A stretch of 64,000 bases of DNA, taken from Acanthaster planci (taxonomy: Eukaryota > Echinodermata > Asteroidea > Valvatida > Acanthasteridae). Below the pieces are notes generated by a model. It was not told where the DNA came from, made no database searches, and saw only the letters and a list, made by a program, of their open reading frames with translations. Position numbers and translations under genes: made by a program. The stretch covers positions 1,066,003 through 1,130,002 of the forward strand of contig NW_019091361.1 in NCBI RefSeq assembly GCF_001949145.1, written 5' to 3'. Shown one piece after another: positions 1 to 13,700 of this stretch (positions are counted from its first letter, which is position 1; the number at the start of each line of letters is the position of its first letter).

Positions 1-1656
1 CTTGAAATCCCATCAGTTCATTTCGCACTTCAGAAAAAATGGAAAATCGAGCCAAAAGGAATTTCATGGGAACTTTGCAGCTGGTGAATAAAATCGAGAA
101 ACGTATTATCAATGTCCCGTTTAGTTTCTCGTTTCCCGAAACAGACACTTCTAATTTGGGGCTGGGGGTTAAGTTGACCAGTAAAACGGAACAGCGCCCT
201 CACCCAAATAAGTCTAACTTACGTTTCTCTGCACTCGTCGTGGCGATGATGCGATCAAAGTTTTTCAGCTGAAAGACCAATCATGGAGCTCATGGACCAA
301 TATACATGTAGCATGATCGAGTACTTCATATCTGGCACTGGATTTGGGGATATGGACAGTTTGGACTTTGGAGTATGTTTAAAACCCAGAGATGCATAAC
401 CCCATCCATCTGATGACAGTTTTGGAATAGGTCCAAGCCAATGTAATTAGGCCTAGGCCTATACCACACATTAGCCCAGGTTGGACGTTGTCTTCATTTC
501 AGCGTAGCTTAGTACGGTCAGCATGGTCAGGCTATATCACACATGTATATGTAGGCCTAGTCCGAGTATAACTTTGACCATGGAGCTATTGACACTGATA
601 GCTCCATAAGCGATTCCCTAAACAGGCTTGTTAAAAAAAGGCGATTTGTCGGGTCCAAGTTACTCGGACTACCTATCACATGGGCCTTTGTACAAGTGTA
701 CATTGCAAAAATGTATTAGCCTATTATTAAACTTGTGTAGTGACATTCATTCTGGAGTTGGATAATAGGCCTACCTCACCTCACTACTCCATACCTTGTG
801 CATGGTGTTGTGACATAGAGTTCTGGAAGTCATGTGAAGTAGGCATCAGGGTATCACTCATGCACGAGCATTTGTGTGAATGAAGTGTTAGGAATCCATG
901 TAATCTGTAATCATTTCTTTTAATTTATGAATGTGTATTACCTCTATTGACTATCGTGACAAAAATGAGTTTTCATCATTTAAAGAAGCATGGAGGTAGG
1001 AAAGAAGTCACCATGGTTCAGATGCCGTCGTGCCAGTGGTTGGGCTCAGATGCCGTTGTGCCAGTGGTTGGGCTAGTGCAAAAATCTAGAACTTATAGTC
1101 TCTGAAACTAAGTCAGTGATGGGTGCTATCAGTCAATCAGTGGTTGATCTTTTCTTCCCAATTCATAATTTTGGGAGATTGTGTTAAGGATGGGAAGTAG
1201 TGTCCGTCCAAGTCTTCCTACAGGCCTTCCTCCTTGACGCATTATTGCTAGACCTACTGTTAAGAACACAGCCACGTATTGAATGCATGTTGGCCACAGG
1301 ATCTTTCATTTCCAAAACATCTGAGGGAAATACTTGGAGCTCAAAACAAACATTGTGGTTTCTTGTACTAAAAAATTTGTTCCCCTGGTCCCAAGGAGAA
1401 CGGTTGAAGATCTACTTCATATGAGCTCTGTTCACTGAGTGCATGTGTGTTCGTTTATATGACTGGTGTTTTGGAAAGGTAACTTGAAACAAAGCAAAGT
1501 TTAATCTGACAGTCCAAGAGCTTGCTTGAAGACAAAACTAAAACACCAGTGATCAAGTCCCCAGTCTACTGACTCCAATGCATTCTGTCTGACTACACTG
1601 TGCATTTATTGTAGAAAATACATGTAAGTCTTATTTCATTGCTTTCCTGTCTTCAG
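1..1656. other. Upstream intron or 5' flank of the EGF gene
   Basis: I find no exon with EGF character, no convincing signal peptide and no RNA gene here. Open frames at 39-272 and 1200-1424 look non-coding. A 28-bp unit is duplicated in tandem at 1018-1073. Whether the gene starts here or further upstream is open. Confidence 0.6.
1018..1073 (+). repeat. 28-bp tandem duplication
   Basis: Two adjacent 28-bp units share TCAGATGCCGT and GTGCCAGTGGTTGGGC, with one base difference. Confidence 0.85.
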
Positions 1657-1764
1657 CCACTGGTGGTTGTTCACCCAACCCTTGCCTCAATGGACAGTGT
1701 GTTACAGTTGGATCCTCCTTCCAGTGCAACTGTCAAGCAGGGTTTACGGGCACAACTTGCCAAG
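1657..1764 (+). CDS. EGF-like domain exon 1 (first visible)
   Basis: The exon is 108 nt, phase 1 at both ends, with acceptor ttcag and donor gtaagt. It encodes one EGF domain with six cysteines, starting [13 protein letters not shown] and ending [10 protein letters not shown]. It is one residue shorter than its sisters between cysteines 2 and 3. The CxxGxTGxxC motif at the end fits the EOGT O-GlcNAc consensus. No signal peptide exon could be assigned upstream. Confidence 0.88.
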
Positions 1765-4700
1765 GTAAGTGAGCTGTTTTGTCTGGAAGGGCGTCTGGGA
1801 TTGCCATGTGTTCCATATTAAAATGAATGACATTCTATAATTGCTAAAGTTCTTTTTTAGGCAACCATTACCAGACACAGAGGTTGGTTGCCGAAATGTG
1901 GGTTTCAAATTTGTGGTCTCTTGCCAAAATGTGTGAGCTGAGTTTAGTGGAATTTATAGAAAGATTGCATTTCTTTCTTGGGCATTAGGAAACGTCAGAC
2001 AGATTGCAAACAAACTCTCCAAAGAAGGAATCAAACTGTCTACAATAGTCCTAACCCACATGTTGAAGGAATTGTGTCAAATTTTAGCAGCGGGCAACTG
2101 GTTTCCTCAGAATGCCATGCATTAAATTGTGTTTTTGATTTGCATGTACCTTAGCTGTGACGATTAATCAATAAACAATTAATCCTAGAAGCTGTGACTT
2201 GGTAAAAGGATGTCCAGTATCGACTGACCACGTGTCAACATTTATGCACTCTCTGCCACATCTTTTGTCCGCACAAATTGTAGCCAAGTCTGCCACAAGT
2301 CTTTGCTGGTCCAACACAGGTTTGGTTGTCACAAAGGCATTCGTTTCTCATAGGAATCCCTGTCACTTTAGATTCTTGATGTGACTGACTTGTGATCAAC
2401 TTGGAAAATCAGGTAGACTAGGCTTGACTACAGCCCGTGTTTCCTACCCCCCCCTCATATTTTGAAGCAAAATTCCCTTTTTCGAAGACCCAGGTGAAGA
2501 GATTATTTACAGGTAATTTGTGTTTACTTCCCGGCAGTGAGGTCACCTTGCCTGTCCAACCCTTGCTTTAACGGCGGTGCATGCTCATCATTGGGATCGG
2601 GCTACCAATGTAACTGCCTGACAGGCTTTACAGGCACACAGTGTGAAATACAAGGTCAGTATGCCCTACTTCATCAATGCCTTGGGCATAGAAGTCGCCG
2701 ATTGACTGGCAGATAGATGTGATAGTGAGGGCATGGGTTCGTGTTGATGTTTTGAGGGACTAGGATGGTGGACACTTGACAAATTTTGGCAAATATGACC
2801 ATCTGTGCAGATACTTGACAGTGATAGGGCACATAAACAGACAAAAGTGCCTATTTTGCTCACAGTTTGTCCTGTTTAAAATCTCTCTCAAAAACAGAGG
2901 CAGTTTTTTGGTAAAAGAACACTGGCTAATAATAATATTTATTTGGGGCAATAAAACATACAAGACAATCATAAGACACAGCGGGCCGCCCAGGAGAACA
3001 TAAAAGTTTAAAAATACACTGTCCCAAAAGGCGTGTGTCTCCCAAGAACCAAATAGAAAAGTAAGGCAAGAAATAGCGTGACAAAAAATAATCATTATTA
3101 AGATAAAAATATGACAATGGGTTGAAAAAAAGAGCCTAGCTAGAAAAGTGGCCCTTCAGCTCACTCAAAAACTGATGGAGAGGGCCGCATATCAGATTAT
3201 GAGCCAAGTCACTAGGCAAAGTGCTCCAATTATGTGGGAAATAGCAACGGATGGAGAATTTAAGTGCGGGCTGGCAAATGATAAATGAAAAGTTTAATAT
3301 CCACGTGTCTAATATTAACAAGTAACAAATTTAAAAAGGATGTAAACATGCCAACACGATTAGTGGAAAGCAGCTCCTTGCATACAAAGGCCAGAAGTAA
3401 GTAATTCCACCTATTGTTCAGTGCAGCAAGCCCTGTCCCAGCAAGCCTATTACTATAAGGTTGTTCTTGCCTCTTCTGGTGAAGAATTAACCTTGTGGCA
3501 TGCCTCTGAAACTTTTCCAGTTGTGTTTCGTGTTTAACACGGTAAACATGCCAAATAGGAGAACAGTAATCTAGAATGGGTAACACAATGGATTCATACA
3601 ATGTAAGCAGCGTATTTGATCTGCAGTCACCCACAACATGATGAATAAAACCCAATGTTTTATATGCTTTAGCTGTCACCAAATTAACGTGTGTGTCCCA
3701 AGACAAATTATGCTGCAGGTGAACACCAAGTACATATAGTTTAAGCTTGGTAACTTCAGGAATCTGAGTGCCATTTAAAAAGTATGCAGGCTGATATGGG
3801 CAACGACGCATTCCAGTAAGAAATAAAAACTTACACTTAACAGGATTCAATGAGAGTAAATTTCTGTTTGACCAAGAACTTATTTCATCCAGTCTGGAGA
3901 GACATCAAATCGTTTTCCCCTTGAATTCGCCTGTGTAAAAAAGTATCATCTGCATAGTGTTGAGGGGGATTTGATAGATTTGAATGTAAGTCATTTATAT
4001 AAATGTTGAAAAGTAGAGGTCCTAAGTTGGACCCCTGTGGAACGCCAGATGTAGCATTAGATCAGACAGATTTAGCACCCTGGAAAACAATTTAAACTCT
4101 GAACTTGCACTTTGAATTGCTGGTGTATAAGTTGTGATCAAATCAACGTCTCTGAAGGTACATTATAATCTGATTTTTTTTACCCACTTTGTTTTGTTGT
4201 TCACACTTTGAAAAGTTTAGATTTTGTATAGCGGTCAGCAGAAGTCCATAGAGTGATTGAGTTGGTATGTCCTGCCGTAACTAATAACGTGAATAATGAA
4301 TTTAGTCCAAGAGTTACTAATGAAAGCCATGCTCCTCTTGTAGTTGGAAACGCATGTTCCTCCAGTCCTTGTTTGAATGGTGGTGTCTGCACATCCTTCG
4401 GATCTGCATTCCAGTGCAGCTGTCAGCCAGGATTCACCGGTGCACAGTGCCAAACTACCAGTGAGTACATGCAACCAATAGTCGGCAAACTCTGCTGGAT
4501 AGAAATGGTCTTCTGTTTTTATGTTCTGTTCCGCTGATAAATTCAGCCCCCTTGTCAATTCACGGCTCCAGAAAAAATGGTTATTGAATTGTTGCACTAT
4601 GACTTATCAGAAAGTGAATTTGCGTTATCAGTTGTATCATAGGAAATTTGCTTGTTTGGTGCTACTGAATATGATGAAGCTAATGACCTTTTTAACCCCT

Positions 4701-7700
4701 TGACGAAGGGAATTTTTTTCTGAAAGCCGACTCCAAGAATTCCAGCCTCGCTTGGCCATGAAGGCCACCTGCCAAACCAGAAATTCTCGGTTTGTGGCCC
4801 TGCGTGCTCTGCACGCTTTGAATTACATAGTGAAAAAGCTGATTGTTCGGTGGCGTGCGGCTCTACTCACGCTTCCACATTCCCGTTGCCTCTTTTCAAA
4901 GTGGGGACTTTTGTGAAGCTGGTGATTATGGTGCAAATTCGGCCTTTTCATTTCTTGGCAACACACAAAGGCCAATCACCATATATACAAGAGCCAGGGT
5001 CTGCCTACTTTCACCGTGTTCGTTTGAGCGTGGGCCGAGAATAATTGCTGAAAAGCGGGCTGAGGATTTCAATTTTTACGGCAGCTTTTACCGTCTCCTG
5101 CCGCGAAGGGGTTAAAATTCTTATTTACCTTTCACAATCCAATATCCTTTTCATGATAAACCCTTTGTGTTACCAATGAGTTACTGGCAGCTTACCTTCT
5201 TTTGCAATTTTTGTCACCAGATGGCCAGAAGTAATGCAGAAAACATTGCCTTTTCTAGAGAAACAAAGACAGTTTTTTTTCCTTTCAGCCACCACTGGCA
5301 ACAGTTGTTCTCCAAACCCATGCCGCAATAGTGCCACATGCACAGTGACCGGTTCCAATACCTTCACATGTACTTGTAGGACGGGTACCAGTGGGCCTCT
5401 GTGTGCAACCATCAGTAAGTGCATTGGAACACTGACTCATGCAAGCATGGCAAATGTGGGTCCTACCCACACACCACTTGAAATGGACTCCACAAATTTG
5501 CACTCAGTGGGGCAGGTGGCAATTTATTTTCCAGTGCCTACCCCTGTAGTCGTGCAGTTCTACAATTGCAAAATGTACTTCAGAAACAAATGCTGAAACA
5601 AATATTAAATCCCCATGGAGTTACATGTACATATGTTGAATTCTGTGCTAAATGCTGGGATGAAGACTTTAATATTTGTTATGACTCGAAGCCACTCCAA
5701 CTGGTATTTTGCAAGCCTTCAAAGTATGTATTTCTCTGTTCATTGATATACATGTATCAGAATCCCGTCTTGACAAAGTATTTTGCAGGCCATTAGAAGC
5801 ATTTTCAGAGTAAAGTTCAGTGAAAATACAGCTTTATTTTTTTTTACTTGAAACTTGTCGAGTTCGGTACTGTTTAACGGTGAAGACTCTTAGCCTGAAT
5901 AGTAGGATGTCCTTTTTTTCTTGTTTGCCAGACGATGCCTGTTTTTCCAGTCCTTGTCAGAACGGGGGACAGTGCACAACAACCGGGTCCTCCTACCTGT
6001 GCAATTGCCCGTCAGGGTACACTGGTCCCCGCTGCTCAACACAAAGTAAGTTAGCCACAGATGTCGTGAGGATGTGCACTCACACCTGTTGACGACACTG
6101 CCGCATGGCATCACCTATTGAGGCATTGACTTTCAGTGACGTTTTGAAAATAAGCTGTCTTATCAATTTGATTGGCCTTCAAAATAGCCTAGATTCCCAA
6201 CAGATGTCCAGACACGTCTCTGGCTTGGAGTTTGTTTTTAAGTCACTCTGCGAGATGATGAGAACCTAAGTACAAGTTGTCAGTGAACTTTCTTATTCAT
6301 TAGCCTTTGCCCAAAATGCAAACAGTTTCTCTCGTATGGTGTCGGTTTCCAGTAGAAATTGGTGTTGTGTTTTCTGTTAGCCTTCTTTGAATAAAAAGCC
6401 TTCAGCTCCACGTCCCTATAAGTTATCATTTCCATTCACCAATTATTCTGCCTCTACATTCGTCATTCAATTAAAAATGAATTATTTACAAAACCTGTTA
6501 GCGGTCCAATTTAATGAGGGCATATTAAAAGATGTGTCTTTTCTGCGATATGTTTTTTCCCAAGTTACTGCTTGTTCTTCAAACCCGTGTCTGAATGATG
6601 GCCAGTGTTCGCTGGTTGCTGGAACTTCAAACTTCCAGTGTAGCTGCACGATAGGCTATTTTGGCTCCAGATGTCAAAGTAAGTTTGTTCAGTACACTGT
6701 CGCTTCTTAAATATGGTTAATTCCACAACTTAGGGGTCTATTGTTTTTGCGTGTCCCTGTCACATCTGACGTATGATTTTGTAAGCTCAGAACACATTTT
6801 CTAATTTCCAAGAGTGATGAATTAATGCAAATTTATACCTGCCAAACAAATAATAATAGTTTGAAATAAATTCCGGTGATATTTCCATGTGAAATAACAA
6901 AGGTCAGATGTAACAGGGACACAAAAATGTCATACTTTTGGACCCCTAATTTCTGGAATTACCCAAACATGTCTAGCTTTAGTGGGGCTAGCGGTGACAC
7001 TTGTGTACATTGGTTGCCAGTAATCGACGAACACAAAGCAAAATTGTTTTTTTTTCACTGAAGTTACAGCACACATGATGGCTGTTTTTGGTTCCACGTG
7101 CAAGCTGCCACCCATAACATAATTACAGCATTTGGTTCAGTTGATAGGACTTAGTACCTTTTTTAAGGGCATTATCTGTTTATTTATGAAGTTGATTTTG
7201 TATCTCATGTAAGAGGAGTTTTGACCCGGTATTTTCAATTAATTAAAGCCCCACTTTTAATACTGTATTTTCCAATCTGAATTTAAATAGTTATTCTACA
7301 TAGGGATATTCTTGTCAACTTTTGTATGTGACTTTTCATCAGTGTTTCTCCTTCCTAATAGTTTGATTGGATAGATACATTCATTTCTCATACTTTGTGA
7401 ATATATTACATGATGTCAGTCATTAGCATAAACTTTTACTGTGGTTCCATGCCTTGACTTGTATGTCATGGGTGAAATATTTCACATCAAATGAGACTTT
7501 TCAAGAGTTACATACGGAGAGACAGTGTTGAGTTTCCACATTTTCCCTGCCAGGTCATGTCTGCTCGTCCAGTCCATGTCGAACGGTGGACAGTGCTCAA
7601 TGATTACTGGAACCTCAAATTACCAATGTAACTGTTTGACAGGCTACTCGGGCGCGAGATGTCAAAGTAAGTGCAATGTCATGCACTCAATCTACACTGA

Positions 7701-10700
7701 GAAATACCTCAAATAAAAACCACGAATGCAAAGCCGAACAGGTGATCCTGCAATCGATTTTCATTTGTAGATAGTGAATGACTCAAATGCCTAACATACA
7801 GTTCTAGTTTGACACAAGGCTGGAACTTCTCGGAAGCGTCAGAGGCAATCACCTTGATGCCCCTAGTCTTTTGCTTCATTCCCATTGAAGTGTCCCCATA
7901 GACAAGTTGATTTTCTAGTACAAGTGCCCTTTTAAAATGAGAAATTGCCTTGCCCCTTCAAGAACGAAGTGCCCGCCCTGTTGATGTCATTGCGCTTTCA
8001 GCTTTTTTAGGGGGGGGGGAAATGATGGGGGCACGCTTAGTCAGAAGTTAGTCAGAAGATACACATACTTTCTTGCCTCTTGGCACATCCAAAGTCACAC
8101 TGCCAGCAACACCAGCAATGCTGCAAACCTGGTTTGACTCTTTGTATGGAAGATTGCTTCTCAATTCAACTCATTGCTTGGCAGCATGTAAATTCTGCTT
8201 TAGGCGGTCATTTTTGTTCATTTGAAAGTAAAGTTTGGCAAACCCAGAGTACAGTGATCAAGACCTGGAGCTTCATTTTACATGTTTTGTGCACTGGTGT
8301 GTTTTATGTAACCATTTTGTAAAAACAAGCTGGGGTCATATCGAGATTTCTCTCTGTGAAGATGCAGCGATCTTGTTTCTTTTGAGTGGTGACGACTTTA
8401 CAGTTGAATGTTTTCTCTCCATGTAGCCTCTGCATGTACATCTAACCCCTGTCTTAATGAAGGTCAGTGCTCATTAATTGGAACATCAGGTTATCAGTGT
8501 GCTTGTCAAAGCGGCTTCTCAGGAACAACTTGTCAGAGTAAGTCATAAAATCTTTTACCACAGTCTTGGACAGTGTGTTAGAAATTACCCTGTCTCTTTG
8601 AAAATCTGCATTGTCTGTAGTTTAAAAATATGTATGTCATGATTTTTTCTCTGGTTACATAAATTTCCCAGTTTTGGTTTTTCCCACCCCACAATTAATA
8701 GCTCCAAAACAACTTTGAGCTTCCATTGTTGGCATTTATATTACCGTCACATTCCTTTATCTTGATTTGACCACCGTGTTGTAGTTCATGCCTGCTCCTC
8801 TAACCCATGCCTTAATGATGGCCAGTGCTCATTGGTCACTGGAACAACCAATTATCAGTGCAGCTGTCTGATTGGCTACTCCGGGGCAAGGTGCCAAAGT
8901 AAGTTAAGTGGTTATTCTTTTTGCTTCTATGAATTAGATGAAAAAAATCCTAACTGCTTCAAATGCGGAATGGACCATTTTTCATTTTGAAAATGTTTGG
9001 GTTTGAAGAGACAAAATTTGCTCCAAATCTTAAGACACATAAAAAGCTGATAAGTTTTAGCTCCATAAAGAGTTTTTTGAGGAAAAGCCTGATTTTAATG
9101 GCTCTCATGACTTGGTTCAATAGTTACTATGTCATGTTGCTTCATTGAACCCAACTATCTAGGTCATGGATTGCAGGTTGCACGCATGTATGTAAATATC
9201 TCTTTGACCATTTTAGGGTTTTACAACTTGCCAAAGTACATGCATGCCTAAGGTCAAGAATGTGTGCTAAATACATCGCTAAGTTGTTGAAATTTCTAAA
9301 AAGGTTTCACTTGACGTATCTGTAGAAATGACTTCCTTTTATCATTTCTTTCAAAATGACAGCCTGTCAGATGGGACTGACTTTACAAGGAATTTAATTA
9401 AAGCTATTCTCTATTAATACCAAGCGTGATTTTTAACAGAACTGCAGTAGATTTCATTCTTTCTTTATGTTTTTGGACAGTTTCAAATGGTTCACTTTAA
9501 CGTTTAACAATGCTGGCACCTTAAGGCTCTGGTCGTAGAAGGCTGATGATTTCTTCATCAGAGTCTCTATCAAAGATTAACTAGCTGCCTTTGTGTTTCA
9601 TCCTGTTTTTCTGCTGCCGGTAATTTGAATTTCAGCTACTGCATGCTCATCCAGCCCCTGTTTAAACAATGGCCAGTGCTCAGTGATAACCGGAACTGCA
9701 AACTACCAATGCAGCTGCTCAGTTGAATACTCCGGCTTGAGGTGCCAAAGTAAGTCCAACTGGAAGAGAGCCATTGTAGTGATTGGTTGATGGTGTTTAA
9801 GTCACTTTTTCTCAGAGTCAGAAACAAAATCACTGAGCAATGAAAGAAGCCACATTTATAAAATGCCGATGAATATGGCATTAGAAGAAATGGATGACAG
9901 TGCATTATTACAAGTTTTATAGTGTTTTTGCTGTGAACGGTGGCACCCAGAGTACAAAAGCTTCCACCTCAAAGTTTGTCCCAACTGCTCAAAGTCTTCT
10001 TGGGAATAGTTACAATTTGAAAGTTTGATTTTGGGAGTTTTGAAATGCTTCATGCTTCTTTCTGTGGAAAGTTTGTTGGTCATGGTTCTCCATCAGTGCA
10101 AAATCTTTGTTAGAGTTTGATTGTCTATTTGCTATGAAATTACATGGTTGCTTTTCAATCTTTGACGTTGAAGTCTAGTGAGGACTAGCTTGGTTATATT
10201 GTCTGTGGAACATTGAAAATGGAAGGCAAGGCTAAGGCTTATACTGGCGTTTGTACAATACCTGCATAAATCTCTGTCATCTGATTGGTTGATTGTTGAT
10301 CACATGTCACTGACTTATTCATTCTGTTCAATAGATTTTCATTTCACTTTACTGGTTCCCAGCCCAATTTAATGTGTTTCATTCTCAGTATTAAAGAAAG
10401 AGGTAAATAATGCAGGGATGGGAACCAGTCGAACATTCCATGGTGCTACTAATACCAGTGGGTGGGGCTTTGGAAACAAAATCTGTTTTGCGAAATGGTG
10501 GACATCAATACATGATGACGTTTGTTCTCCCAACGGAAGAGGAAATGACAAAGATTTATGCAGGTGTCAAAACTTCAAACAAAATGATAGGTAATTCACA
10601 TTCGTGTAGTGGTAAGAATAATGTCAAGAGGTGACAGGTCACAGATGAAATGTTCCATTCCAATCAGCTTCACCTCGTGGAATGGACCATTTTGTCTGTC

Positions 10701-13700
10701 ACCTCATGAAAATATTTCTTTCCATTGCACTCATAAACATCCATTGTTTGTGTACACCAACCTTTCCCAATTGGGATGATATCCTCTTAAAATCTTTTCT
10801 CTTTTTCATTTGCACACTGGATGACATGTTTTTCTTTTAATCTCCGTAGTCACTGCTTGTTCATCCAACCCCTGTCTGAATGGCGGCCAGTGCTCTTTGG
10901 TGATGGGAACATCCAATTTCCGATGTAGTTGCTCAAGTGGCTACTCAGGCACGAGATGTGAAAGTGAGTGGATGCATAAAAACTCCAGCCCACAAGTGTA
11001 CTCCATTTTTATTTGTGTACCACAGGGTTCACATTTGCATGCAACAGATTTGTCAACTAGAGCTTAGCAATTGACTCTAACAGTGTCAAGTAAAAATGCC
11101 GTGAGTCATGGCACCTTTCTGTCGATTTTTGTTTCACTGTTCATCAAATAACAAGTACAGTGTGGTATGAAGTTCTGTGCTCAGTGTATTGTAGCGACCA
11201 TAGACTGTGCTTGTTTTTCAAGTTCACTGTGAACAAAGGGATATTGCTTTTCAACATATATGTTTAATTTTGAATTTTTTTGGCTCTGCCCGAAATCCAA
11301 AATTAATTTACGTCTCCCCGACACAAATCCATCCGTGAAATACATGTAATATATGTGTTGACATGTGTTGTTGATATGTCTCAATCAATTGAACAGTATT
11401 TCTTATGATCTGCTTTCCTTTCATGCGATGGTATTTCCCTTTTTGTATTTTTGTATAGTTTTGGTCATGATTTGTTTGTGTAGTAGACGCTGGATGCTTG
11501 CATTGTTGTTGTATTTATTGTTTTTTTAGTTGATTCCACTAGTTGCTTTCCTAATCCATGTTTCAATGGCGGTCAGTGTATGCCCATTACTGGTGGGGCT
11601 GGCTACCGATGCATTTGCCCAAGTGATTTTACCGGACTCAATTGCTTACAATGTGAGTGCATGGCTTTTTAAAGTTTGAAGTCAGTGTTGTTGCAAGTCT
11701 GTCTAATACAGCCCTTTTGTGATGTTTGTGTGCAAGTGTACAGCGTAACAATGGCTCTTAAAGTGTTTGGATTTGGAAAAGTGATTACTTCACATATTTT
11801 ACAGCCTTTTTGTACATCATGATTGCATTCCTGTGGTCAAGTTCTTTATTTATATGTGGTCCCCATAAGTCTATACCAGTCAATTCATCCAGTCTAATCA
11901 CACTAGTCATTTTGAGGAAGCCAGTGTGGCCAGATTGTTCAATATGAACGTGGCTTTTAAAGCACGTATGTCATTCCCTAATGGCTGAATGGAAGAACAA
12001 ATTCAGACGTCGAGTTTATACTCACCGGTTCTTTTAAGAACCACACTTTGTCCAAAGAGATTGATTCCATGGTGTACCCGCAAACCCATTTCTCTACAAA
12101 TTCAGAATTATAAGTGCCCTTGCTCGAGATAAAAGATTTATATCAAGGGTGTATTACCAAAACATGATAGGTCCATTTGAAAAATGTGAAAGATTTCCAC
12201 AAATATGAAATATTCGAGAATAAAAACATTGTACCAAGAGTTCCCTAAGCTTGCTTTTTGTACTGAATGAATGTATTGTGTTTATTATCCTCCAAACTGG
12301 CTCTGAGCAGCCTGGAGAGGGTGGAATATTAGGACTCCTTTTTTGTGATTTGCAGCTCTGGATCCTTGTGTACCTAATCCTTGTCTGAATGGCGGCACGT
12401 GTAGCAGTCTTACCTCCTCCTCATTCCAATGTCGATGTGCAGACGGCTGGTCGGGCGTAGTTTGTGCAACCAGATCAGCAGGTAAGAGCTGTAACTGGAT
12501 CATGCAGAATCATTAGAGAGCTAGCTTTCCAGTGGAAGGTCAGAACTGAAAGTATCGAGTGTGAACTGTGGTTGTTAAAGTAGTTTTCTATTCAGAAAAC
12601 AAAATGAAGTCAGTGGAAAGTCAGCTAATAACATGGGATGACATTTGGTTTACAAGATGTTTGAACAAAGTGTGCCGTCCCTTCAAAATTTGGCACTGCT
12701 ACACTACTGCAAAATGTCCATTTTCCAACTTGAAGCTCATTTAATGACACCGGGTCTGGTGTTGAGTTGCAATTGATCATCCCTCTTTATCTGTTTTATA
12801 GTCCTCACTTCCTGGTCCCAGTTATTTTGGCATTTACATAGCTGTTTGGATATTACAACCCATTGTTGACACTGGAAGTTGTCACTATTAATTCATTTAC
12901 AGATGTGTGTGCAGAAGTCAATATTTGTCAGAATGGAGGCACGTGTGAACCCAATACAGGGGGAAGCTTTTCCTGCCGATGTGCTGAAGGATTCGACGGT
13001 GTGGACTGCTCAAATAGTAAGTAATCTGGATACAACAACAGTATGACTATCCATGTTCACATTGCCAAGTTGCAACAGACAACAAGTAGTTGTGTGGGAA
13101 GGCGTGTATATATCTTTCTTTACCCAAGCACTTAGAAGCAACTTCCTGGTGTTATACTGTTAATTTCTATGAATTGCTGAAGAAATCTACCAGTTTCTGA
13201 GAATTTTAAAATCTTACAGCAATCCAGTTCGTGCACAGCTTTCAGAGGGCTTTTCTGTCCCAGTATAAAAATTAACACCTCCCCAACACAAAATTCTATA
13301 ATATAAAAATTTCTGGTTGGGGCACTCAGTGTTCACCTGACTCAATTTGCCAGTTGACCGAAACATGCTCGGTGGTCACTTGGGGTAAGACATTTTTTTA
13401 AGCAGGACTTGACATGTTTGAATCCCATCCAAGTAAGCTTAGGATTAAGTTCATTAGGGCAGTGAGTAAACTTAGTGATTCTAAAATGGTCATCATTGAA
13501 GGGCAAAAATTCCCATGTAAAAAGTTCTTCTTTCTCCTGTTGTTTTCTCTAGTGATTTCCCCGTGCTTTCCAAACCCTTGTTTGAATGGAGCAACATGCG
13601 TTGTGAGTGGTCCATCGTCCTTCACATGCACCTGCCCGTTAACTCATTCGGGCATTATCTGCAGTGTCAGAGGTGGGACAATCTTCTTTAATGATACTTA

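Noticed and set aside
4253-4343. Upstream extension of EGF exon 3
   Set aside because: The frame is open from 4253 but the sequence is not EGF-like, and a good acceptor lies at 4343, so I end the exon there.
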